Assembly: GCA_034766995.1 (NCBI GenBank)
Contig: CM068316.1
Span: forward strand, 29,351,606 to 29,415,605
Origin: Acanthacorydalis orientalis
Taxonomy: Eukaryota > Arthropoda > Insecta > Megaloptera > Corydalidae
Length of the DNA: 64,000 nucleotides
Reading direction: 5' to 3'
Below, piece after piece: positions 53,425 through 64,000 of the stretch. The position numbers were made by a program, and so were the translations under genes. The notes under the pieces were generated by a model, which saw nothing but the letters and a program-made list of their open reading frames with translations, had not been told where the DNA came from and did not search any database. Numbering within the stretch: the stretch's first letter is position 1; the number at the start of each line of letters is the position of its first letter.

Positions 53425-54648
53425 TATATCGCATAGTCTAGGCAACAGATTTTAGTACACAGTAACAGTTGTGATATATTTGTTTTCTTTCTAAATATTT
53501 TGATAATATTTTTTTTTAAATAAAGAAGTTAATATTAACAAACACAGATTTATCGATTATCTAAATATATTTGTGAAACTGATTGAATATATTGTTAAAT
53601 TATATTTATTTATCATAATTTTAATAATTGTAATTAAGAGATTAATAGCAAATGTTATTAAATCATTGAATCTTTAATATTTTTAATTGTCAGTGATATT
53701 TGGTTTCTGAATTACAAAAAAGTAATGCAACTTACTTGAACGTACGGTAATTTTTTGTCTCATGTTAAACAAAGTTTTAATATAATAAGTTAACAATACA
53801 TGTCCTTTCAGTAAAAAATGTTAAAAATATTTCTTTTAAGTCTTTGTATTCCATTAATTTTAATGATTATCAACACTAACTCTTTACAATAATACTTCTA
53901 TCAATTACCAAGTACTTTTTTCCTCTTTCAATGATTTGAATTTGCAAATGTTCAAATCATAAGAAAGTTTATTAATCTAAAATTTTATTACAAAAAATGA
54001 AATTAAAATCAAAATTCCTATTTTTTTATTTTGAAATACATTTTCTATTTAATCATAAAATTAGAGACTGATTCATTTTAAACTATGAATTTTCTATTAT
54101 TATTATGTTTTTATTAATATTATATTAACCAGAAGTAATTTTAATGAAAAATAAATGTTGAATAAATAGTTATAATAGTCCACATATAAAAAATAAAGTA
54201 TTAGCTCATATTTGTGCTTTTCAGTGTGTTGCTGTAGGAAATAAATATATATTCTTAATATATTTAGATATATACAAAGTAAAAGAACTTATATTTTATT
54301 GATAATATACATGTCTATTTACTTTATTATTTAAATATTTTTTTTAAACACGCTATATTTAACGAAAATGCATGCTCACTTTTTATAATATTTAAATTAA
54401 AACTGTCCTTAAACATTTATGTCTTAATATAAGTGCTTTTTTTAAATAAACTCTTGATTTAAAAATTATTTGAATATTCCATAAAATTAATATATGTTTT
54501 GATTTAGATTACAGTTTATTAGCTTGTTGCTACCTTAGGTGTGTAAAAATTATTTATAAAAAGTTGTTTTAATTACTTAAATAATTTTCCATATTATAGA
54601 TATGTGCAAAAGTTTTAATCTTTGTTGTCAAATTTTCACTTTATTTTC
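53425..54648. other. non-coding stretch, nothing recognised
   Basis: AT-rich without (TA)n tracts, exons or recognised repeats. Confidence 0.7.
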
Positions 54649-54723
54649 ATATAAAATACAATTCTGGAAAATTATATAAAATACAATTCTGGAAAATTAT
54701 ATAAAATACAATTCTGGAAAATA
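54649..54723. repeat. 25-bp tandem repeat, three units
   Basis: ATATAAAATACAATTCTGGA plus AAATT repeated three times, the last base changed in the third unit. The copies are otherwise identical, so the array is recent. It borders the decayed mariner that follows. Confidence 0.95.
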
Positions 54724-54739
54724 GTTTCATTTATTTTCT

Positions 54740-55719
54740 ATAATCTTCTAACATCTATCGGGTAAATTTCGGATTCTTTCGCGAAAATAAACATCGGCTT
54801 GTATAAAATGTAATCGACGACTCATTTTTGTATCTCAGCCACATCTCAAAAGCGCTGACCAGCTAAAGAGTTCTACATCGGACCGAATAAACAATAATCC
54901 AAAGGCATCAGTCGGATAAATACGCTGCGTGCTGAAAAACATTCCAGCTCAAGTTAAAGATGGTTTGTTTAGAATTAAGAGTAGAATTCAGTCTAGCGTT
55001 ATCGTGCTATGACCTTCCAGCTTCCTTGTTTCATAAATTCTCTATTCCGTAACGTTTCATCGGCTGTATATTTCAATTAACGACCAGAGCACTTGACAGT
55101 AATCATTTTATCCTGTTAAAGGAGTTCATAAAACAGCATACGCTGCATGTCCTAGCAAATACACAAAATGACTTTTTTGGTATTGATGTTTGGTCTTGCT
55201 GTTGATGGCTGGTTGGGGTTTATCCATGAATGTGTGCATTTATAATTGTCGTACTTAATTCATTTTTCATCAATGGGAACATTTTCCTTCTTACATTACT
55301 TAAAAAACAACGAGATGCATGTATTTTGAGACGAAGGACTAGGAAGTTTTCAGAGAGTTTATGCGCTACTCACATTCAAAGTTTTTGAATTTTTCTCATT
55401 TTATGTATTCACCTCGAAATTGTTATTTAATCAATTCTCATTTGTTTTGCGAATCTCTCTTGAGACTGCGACGAATTGTTATTCAATAATGTTTAAAAGT
55501 ATCGACCTTCGATTTCCGCAGTGTTTCAGAGGGTGGTCGATCATTGATATCAGAATCAACAGTTTTAAAATTTCGGAACCAATACACACAAATATTGTGG
55601 TACATAAAATTCTCACTAAAAGGAGAGCTAATTGATTCGCATGCTTTAACGGCGTTTTTTTATTACTGAAATTACTCGTATCGAATGAATTGTAGAATAA
55701 AATACTTTTTGTCACTCAT
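54740..55719 (-). mobile_element. decayed mariner, whole transposase length
   Basis: The minus strand from ATG 55719 (MSDKKYFILQFIRYE) covers nearly a full transposase in shifting frames: NAVKACES, VYWFRNFKTVDSDINDRPPS, KVDTFKHYWNNNSSQSQERF (about 55440-55510), TISRxIHKMRKIQKL, the first-Asp region (lost) near 55290, QPSTARPNINTKKVILC-like sequence near 55190, then NLSWNVFQHAAYLSD and a damaged third-Asp segment (54880-54960). The second Asp motif is not recognisable. TIRs were not found. It is a separate lineage from the other mariners here. Confidence 0.82.
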
Positions 55720-57050
55720 AATGTTCATCACTGTTTTATGAGGTTACGTTGATAATTAAATGATGATATATATTATTTCATAGACTCAATACCTATCCAT
55801 TAAAAATACGAATAGGTAGTAAATTCTCTGAATTTTAAATCATTGAATCATACCGTTGAAAAAAGAACGAAATCTTTTTCACTCACCTAATAAATACAAG
55901 TAAATCTATTATTCATTAGAGGTTAATGCATTATTTTACGTGAAAATCTTTTTTGTACCCACTTACAATAATTTTGTACTTATTACATTGAAAAATGTCT
56001 TTCTTAAATCATCACGTCTTAAAAAATGTACAGCCACGTTTACAAAAATGTTTATATTATTCATAATATTTGAAAAATCAAGTTTCCGTAATTTGAACTT
56101 GTTTCAAATATCCAAGATCTAATTCCATGTGATTTTTTTTCATTTTTATACATAAAAAATCATTTAAAATTATGCGATTTTCCATAGAACAATCTTGAAT
56201 TGGCATTTTGGATGAATCATATGGAGATATGTTAAAAAAAGTAGAAAGAAAAATTTCTTGTTCAGTGTATTATTAAATATATAAAATGTGATAAAAACTT
56301 CTTTGAAAAATTATAAAATATATAACTGTTCAGAAAATTTTCATAATGCCCTATGTGTGTTTTTATTACTTTAAAAATTATTTTTCAAAAAAATCAAATG
56401 AGTGTTTCAAGTTATAGGTTGAATAAATTTTAATATTATTTTATCAAAAAGTGATATTTAATGAGATATGAATTTAAAATAAGACGTACATATCGATATA
56501 TCTTGAGAAAACAACAGAATATAATTAATTATTGTGCGAGCTTTTAATAAATAATTTATAGATATATTTGTTGATAGATATAATTAATATTTTATATTTC
56601 ATTATAAATTTTATTTCAATACAAAAACAATCATTTTGAAGTATTGATAAACTGATCATATATTTTTCTGAAAATATTTATTCTGTTACAAAATGTTATT
56701 AACTATTGTTTAGGAACGCAAAATTGTTTATTTTCTTGTTCAGATTTATTCAACCATAATTATAATCGAAAATAAAATAAAATTTATTTTTCAACAGTTT
56801 ATGAATTTTATTTAGCATTCAGAATATTTATTCAAATCTTTGAATTAACAATACTCTTTTTAGTATAAAATACAAAAACTTATTTATAAATACATAAATT
56901 ACATGAATTCTAAGAGAATAATTAGATAATATTTTGTCCTTAGCTTGATGATGACATAATATAGTACTCAGACTTTTCTTATGGCGCCAAGTATCACTAG
57001 TAAAAGTAGTATTATGAAGAGTATGTTTACTCAACTTCCATTATAACAAA
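55720..57050. other. non-coding stretch, nothing recognised
   Basis: AT-rich; ORFs at 55940 and 56828 have no recognisable features. Confidence 0.65.
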
Positions 57051-57271
57051 TCTAAGTTCCTCCACCATCGTCCGGTCTCGGCGACGCTTATATCGTTAGC
57101 GCTCTGTATCTATATTGAAACGTCTCTCACGTCTCTCTTCAAGCAATGTCCTACATTATATTATGTATAGAATACATACGTACGCAAGCGAACGTACGTA
57201 CAGCCAGGTGCTTCACTAACAGAGGTGGTGCGAACTGATATTTATAGCATGGCCGGGATCTCCCGTTAAGC
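57051..57271 (+). promoter_or_regulatory. GC-richer, CpG-containing presumed promoter/leader
   Basis: A marked jump in GC and CpG (GTCCGGTCTCGGCGACGC, CTCTCACGTCTCTC). It includes the hairpin ACGTACGCAAGCGAACGTACGT (about 57180-57201) and a 6-codon upstream ORF, MAGISR with stop (57249-57269), ending two bases before the next ATG. Such composition is typical of promoters or first exons in AT-rich insect genomes. Confidence 0.4.
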
Positions 57272-57328
57272 ATGAGTGAACGATCTCGTTGCCGTCTCAA
57301 CTATACATATACTGGCGTGGAAATGTTG
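57272..57328 (+). CDS. candidate first coding exon, 19 codons
   Basis: ATG 57272 opens MSERSRCRLNYTYTGVEML, which runs in phase 0 into a strong donor, TTG/GTAAGTAT at 57329. No protein family was recognised, and no second exon was found downstream. It could be an alternative first exon, a small nested gene or a non-coding transcript. It lies on the same strand as the SCYL2-like exon. Confidence 0.35.
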
Positions 57329-58256
<928 letters not shown>

Positions 58257-58481
58257 TTATTGAAAATATTCTACTTGTGGAGTGAAAAATTGATTTTTGA
58301 AAATGAAATATTTCAGTAAGATTTCTATGGTCGTTGCAGCAACGGCTAATAGTAGAATTAGGTAAATTCTGAACGAAGGGCGATGCTCACAATTCTTGGT
58401 ACTATAATAAGATCGGTCACATGTTTTTCTATGCGCAGTGCATTCCTCATAGAACTGACTGACTGAAACTCGAAAAATCAT
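58257..58481 (-). CDS. hypothetical small ORF with one membrane segment
   Basis: A 74-codon minus ORF (MIFRVSVSQF...) with five Cys/His-rich positions in its first half (EECTAHRKTCDRS) and one hydrophobic segment, IYLILLLAVAATTIEILL. GC content is above background. A TTTCAG near its start would also allow a different frame (MRNALRIEKHVTDLIIVPR...), so even the reading frame is uncertain. No family was recognised. Confidence 0.22.
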   Translation of the reverse strand: MIFRVSVSQFYEECTAHRKTCDRSYYSTKNCEHRPSFRIYLILLLAVAATTIEILLKYFIFKNQFFTPQVEYFQ

Positions 58482-60277
58482 TTTTTTCTACCCCTCACAA
58501 CTAGAATTAGGATCCCTTCTTATAACCTTCTTGGCACAAACTGATTCCGTGTAGAACAGGATCAGTTAGATTAAATTATTATAAAGCATACGTTTAGTAC
58601 ACAACGTTTGCTTTAACCACCTTTTAACGACTAGAAATAATCTGCAGTGTTGAACATGAGTTTTGAGTGAGAAGTTGGTCGTGTGACATGTGATTATAGA
58701 GCTTCTTGTCGTGTGTGATACATATTTGACTTCCTTAAAATTGGATCTTCCTTATATATCTATAATTATTATACCTATGTATCTTTCATTAACGCATCTC
58801 CAACAACACACTTTCTTTCTGGTTATTTTTCATATTACTGGTTATGCAGACATTCGTTATTCAGAAAATGTGTCTATTTTTATGTTCTTTTCAATTATGA
58901 ACTGCACAACATTTTTGTATATTTTTTCATATTTTTTTCCATATACGGATATTTTGAGTAATATTTTGTATCATTTTAAAAAAGCTTTAAAACAATTCTG
59001 AATGTAGAAACTTATTAAAAGAATTATTTATAATTTATGAAGAAGGTCAAACTCGGGCTATAGTTTACGTTTTTAATTTAGTTATTAATAATTCCGATGT
59101 ATTCTTTCAAAAAAAGTGTCGTTTATAGGATGAAAAAATACTTCTTTTGTAAAACTTAATTTAATCACAGTGTCAGAAATATCTTGGAAAATTGTATTGT
59201 TCTTGTTTCCATACACATTTTAATACAATTTCTGTTTTTTTTTCATAATCAAGACATAAATACTAAATATATAAAACTGCAATCACAGTACTGGAGATTA
59301 TAGGAAAAAAAACCATATTCACCATCTAACATTTTATTGAATCGTTTAAAGCAATAACTGTAGTCAGTTTATAGTTTTACAAGAAATCCTTAGGACGCGA
59401 AAAGTTTTTAAATGCTTTGAAAATTATGACATCGTCATTAAAATGGATATAATTTAAAATAAAAATGAACAGTAAACAGTTTGGAACATTTGATGAAAAT
59501 AATTTTATAGTATGTAGGGAATGATTTTTTGTAAGTGTATTTCTGATTTATTATGTTCAAATCACACCTATTTTTCTATTGATTTCATCTACTACTTCAG
59601 TTATATTTTCTAGCCTTTTAGACTTATTATAAAACTAAAAGAATATTGTCACAAATCGAAAATGGTCTTTTCTTTCAAATATTATTTTTTCATATTTATA
59701 ATTAAGGGTTTTAAACACTCTTGTAGGGTAGTAAAGTTTCGTGAAAATTCTGTTCGTGTCTTATTTTTACATAATTTTAATTTTTCTTAACTCTACATGT
59801 AGATATACTTTCAGTTTCTTTTTATAAACAATTCTTAGTTATTCAAAAATATGTCTTTTGCCTATTTTTCATTGCAAAAAAGAAACGATGTGTTTATAAA
59901 AACAAATATTTTTCTGTAGTGTATAATTTAAAAGAGATTAGTATTTAATTTTCATTTTATTCAATTCCATGTAAATATGATCCATATTATTAAAGAGAGT
60001 ATACATTTTGCTTGTCTTTTTGTTTAAATAAGATCTGAGTCTGAAGTTCTTTGAAGAGAAAATTTAATCTTTAAATTAATTTTATATAATTATATCATAG
60101 TATAATACTAAAATATAAAAAAATACAAAGTTAAGACAAATAAAGCATTTAATTTAAATAGTATAGTTAGATTTACATAAATAATATTTAATTAAATTTG
60201 AAATACATATAAACTTACATTCAATCATTCACGTCTTTATTTTCTCTCATCTTCTCTCTTAATCTCTTTGTATATAC

Positions 60278-60321
<44 letters not shown>

Positions 60322-60335
60322 GCATGTATGTATTA
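58482..60335. other. non-coding stretch
   Basis: A GC-richer leader-like part lies at 58482-58700, then AT-rich sequence. The ORF at 58690-59001 is hydrophobic and AT-driven. A (TA)n tract lies at 60280-60317. Confidence 0.6.
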
Positions 60336-60884
60336 GATTGGTAGAAAAATAATTGTGGTTTTAATTTTCTGAATTCTTACATTATTTCTTTTAATCAATA
60401 TATCATTTAATTGTATACCTATTAATATCATTTTAAAGTACATTTTTTGAGCTGTACTTTAGTAAAATCGACTTTGGCTTTATTATTAGTTTTGTTTCAA
60501 ATTGAGCTATTAAATTAAGGATAGAAAAGAAGCAAATAATAGAAATTTTTGTATGAGTATGGTAAAATAGTGGAATCTGCTCATAAACTAAACAATACTT
60601 TTGGTGTGGGTACTGTTAAGAAACGTATGGTGCATGGTGGTTTCAAAAATGTCATGCTGAGGACGAGAGCCTTGAAGATGTAGAAGGTCGCAGGCGTCTT
60701 TCTTCAGTTAATAACGACCAACTCAATGCGTTAGTTGAATCATAACCACTCATAACAATTCGAGAACTTGCGCAAAAATTAGGCGTCAGTCATACAAAAA
60801 CAGTTCTGAACCTCTTAAAACACTTATGAAAATCAAAAAAGAGAAAAATAAAGTACATAAACCGCAATTATTTTCCTACTAACC
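60336..60884 (+). mobile_element. HTH-only mini-mariner, copy 7
   Basis: A 549 bp copy, flanked by TA, with TIRs GATTGGTAGAAAAATAATTG and ...AATTATTTTCCTACTAACC. Plus-strand coding holds KIVESAHKLNNTFGVGTVKK, SLEDVEGRRRLSS and the second helix-turn-helix (TIRELAQKLGVSH-like), then reaches the 3' end without a catalytic domain. Frames are interrupted. Confidence 0.9.
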
Positions 60885-62149
60885 TAATAAATGTATATAA
60901 TCATGTAATTTTCACATTAAATTTAAAGCATAACATTAATATGTAAACTTTATAACGACCAGTTTTATATATTCTAATTATTTAAATTATCACTGCTATA
61001 AATAAAATTTAAATCATAATATTTGTACGCAATATTTAAAGTACATTTTATTTCAGTGTTAATAATTTACACCTTCATTGTAATGATGGTAAAACGAGTC
61101 CTATCATTGTACATATTTGTATTTACATTCTATATTAAATGTCATGTTGTACAATATCATACATATATGTACACACCGTATCATATATTGGTATGTTTGC
61201 ATGGAATTTTATAAATGTCACATAATTTAATTAGTTACTTTTGATTCATGTGATTTTTCGTTTTATAATTCAATTTTTTAAAATTATGTAGATAAATTTT
61301 CTGAACCGTATATTATTATAAAGTGATAACAAATAATCTTATTATCTTAAACAGTATTTTCATAATCGTTTGTATTTATTTCGGCTATTACTGCTTTTAT
61401 TTTTGTCTAAAAAAATTAATAACTTATAATTTTATAGATATAACTACAACGACTCGGTTAATATATCATAATCGTATTTAAAAAGCTCTTACAAATTATT
61501 AAAAAAATGAAAATAGAATGACAATAAAGAAAAATCTTGATATTTGATATTTTTCCACTTTTTCTGCATCCACTATAAAATTATAATAAATACTATACTG
61601 ACAGCAAGTTTAAAACTAAGAGTAACTTGTATTACAGGTATTCTACTTTAAATATATAGTAAAGTAGAATAAACTAAAAGAAGGAATGAATAAAATATTC
61701 ATTTATTGAAGTATAGAAAGGAACATAGTTAATAATATATTTTATTTTTTTATAGTTATACTAGTGAACGATAATAAATAATCCTGATATTGAAAAATAT
61801 TATATATATATATATATAAAACTGAACGATTTTTCAGTTTATGACAAAAGTATTTTTATTGTTTTTATCATAAAAATATTTTTTATCAATTATGTTATTT
61901 TCATTATTACAAATAATTAATTCTTGTATTTTAAAAAAGTTATAAATTTTATAAGAATAAAAGTTTTTCTTCTAGAACACAAAAATATCTTACAGTTGTG
62001 TCTTTCTCAAAAAAATATTATTATTGCCATTAAAAAGTTTTGAAGAGATTTGAATAAATGTGTAATCTTATTGTTCGAGAAGAATATTTTAATAATAAAG
62101 AACTTTCCGGAGATATTCTCTACGATATATATATATATATATATATTTA

Positions 62150-62186
<37 letters not shown>

Positions 62187-63559
62187 TTATAGACATTAAA
62201 TTATATATATGAGAGAGAAACAATAATATACATGCGTATAACACTTACTTGAATATATAAATCACTTTAAAGATAATTTTTTAATACTGAAATCCATATG
62301 AATATTATTCATCATACATTTTGCAATGAGAGCATATCCGTAGTCTTATTTATTTACTATGAAAACAATCTCAATATATTTAACAGACTAGCGAAATTGT
62401 AAAATTTTACATTTATTATTATCGCCTACTTGTTGATAAGATTGTCTCAGATGAGAAAAAATTAAGCAGGGTCTTATGTCAAAAATTTTTTTATATTTCA
62501 CGGTAAAATCGGCCGAACGACATATTTCTAGACACAAAGAGAACGTTTAATTATTGTCTTGAGAAAATATGGAGTAAAATCGCTCCTAAGTAAATATTAA
62601 GTTTAGAAGAATTAAATAAAATAATTTAAGAATTTAATAAAATTTCTCATTCCAAATAAATAATGCATGTTTTTTGTTATTTTCACATTATTCTGACATG
62701 ACGTTAATTTATAGTGCATTTGATTCACGGCTTTTTGTATTCTGAATAAAAATTATTGCAGAAAGAATAGGTATCATCATTTCCATTGCTGTAAAATTAA
62801 TTATATCTCTAATATCGCAGGAAACTTAATATTTTTTTTTTGGTGATTTCTCTTTATTTTTCCACTGAAATTTTCATTAAATTCCACCACACCAGTTATT
62901 CATTCACGTTTATTTTTTCTGTTTTTAAAAATTATATTTTATGAGAAATTGATTGATGAAAAATTATATTTTTATTTTATATAATGAGTTTTCCGAATGA
63001 GGTTTTTAAATAAAATTTTAAACCACCCTTTTTCTAATTTTTATTAGAAAAAGAAAATGGATTCTGAATTTTATCCTGTATAGCAAGTTTAAGACAATAA
63101 CATTTATTTGAAGTCGAATTAATTTAATTTATGATAATATGTTTTTGATAAAAAAATATGAAATAAATTCATTCTTGAATTCAACTTTTAATAGCTTTAA
63201 TATATTCTTTTTTTTCTAAATTTAATATGTTCTCGAACATTCGTACTATTTTTTTACTTAAACTTTAAGAATTAATAAAGTTCCATTGAAGAATTTGATG
63301 ACAATTTTATAACACAATTATTTTTCCTGGCTGCCTCAACTGCTCTGATCATATTTCAGTTCTTAAAAATGTAAAATATGAAATTAGACTTAAATATACA
63401 GTATTTAAATATAAAATTAGAAAAAAGTATCTTTTACCGGTATGATATTAATTAAATTGAAAAATTTAAATGTGACTATATCACAAAAAAATATGAAATC
63501 TTATAAGGATCAAAACTAATTTATCGAAATATTAGCGATAAACTAAAAATATTCAAGAA

Positions 63560-63610
<51 letters not shown>

Positions 63611-63669
63611 AGTATAAAATGGAAAATCATGGAAGAGGTCTTTATCAGTGGATTGACAGAAGCACATGA

Positions 63670-63719
<50 letters not shown>

Positions 63720-64000
63720 ATTGATTAATTTTACAAAGTGATAAATATATTTTTATAAATAATTTAATTTTAAAATATATTTTATTGTTTTTTCTCTCCA
63801 TACAAACGTCATTTCACATTATTGACACATATCTTTCAGCATGTCATTCTATTACACATAGTAAAACTGGATAAGGAGTGTTTAATTTTCAAAATCTTTA
63901 ACGTAAAATTAATAAAAAAGGAAATGATTTTAGCCAACTTTACTATATTAAACTTATAAAAAAAATTTTTGGAGATAAAAATTTAAGATAATTATTTCCT
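60885..64000. other. non-coding stretch to window end
   Basis: (TA)n tracts lie at 61800-61821, 62126-62186, 63562-63606 and 63673-63718. No exon, transposon or RNA gene was recognised. Confidence 0.65.

Noticed and set aside
57180..57328. Possible snRNA or 5S rRNA
   Set aside because: No match to the conserved parts of U1, U2, U4, U5, U6 or 5S RNA; the splice donor favours an exon.

Overview
This window looks like a non-coding stretch of an AT-rich arthropod nuclear genome, most likely an insect and possibly a hymenopteran. The species cannot be fixed from the sequence alone. The evidence is roughly 75-80% A+T by eye, about fifty long (TA)n microsatellites, many decayed Tc1/mariner elements, piggyBac and hAT relics, and one clear spliced host exon. 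There are no operons, ribosome binding sites or prokaryotic gene structure. Most long ORFs are either poly-Tyr/Ile translations of (TA)n tracts or pieces of dead transposases.

Host gene content is sparse. The one convincing host exon (31133-31306, +) is the first coding exon of an arthropod SCY1-like pseudokinase, best matched to SCYL2, and it ends at a GTGAGT splice donor. No downstream kinase exon was found by eye, so its first intron probably fills the right half of the window (over 32 kb). Weaker exon candidates on the + strand are a phase-1 series at 12506, 19870 and 28771 (possible 3' end of an upstream gene), a possible first exon at 57272 with a short upstream ORF, and a possible terminal exon at 45908.

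Mobile elements dominate. (i) Seven copies (5392, 17607, 21637, 23758, 35383, 37637, 60336) belong to a 420-590 bp mariner derivative with mariner-type terminal inverted repeats (TIRs). It keeps only the N-terminal helix-turn-helix part of the transposase. (ii) Two copies of about 820 bp (8990, 52603) and a fragment (47069) belong to a second mariner family with the opposite architecture: start codon and catalytic DD34D domain kept, helix-turn-helix deleted. (iii) Longer decayed mariners lie at 1590, 16380, 27072, 32141 and 54740, and an IS630/DDE_3-type element at 50353. (iv) A 1390 bp piggyBac remnant (23914-25303, flanked by TTAA on both sides) sits inside one mini-mariner and itself contains a 74 bp miniature mariner, giving a three-level nest. 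(v) There are also a hAT-type MITE (12902), a CAGTGGCG-type MITE just upstream of the SCYL2-like exon (30484), a LINE reverse-transcriptase relic (49505), a 163 bp foldback (44497), an inverted pair of repeats with piggyBac-like subterminal palindromes (14095 and 42185), and three copies of a GC-rich hairpin repeat (1495, 10337, 49237).

At larger scale, 31708-32386 is repeated in direct orientation at 36803-37500, and the copy includes the end of a mariner already in place. Most mariner ends abut a (TA)n tract, which links the two dominant components of the window. No cellular 'system' was recognised. The most unusual features are the complementary domain-deleted mariner families and the nested insertion.
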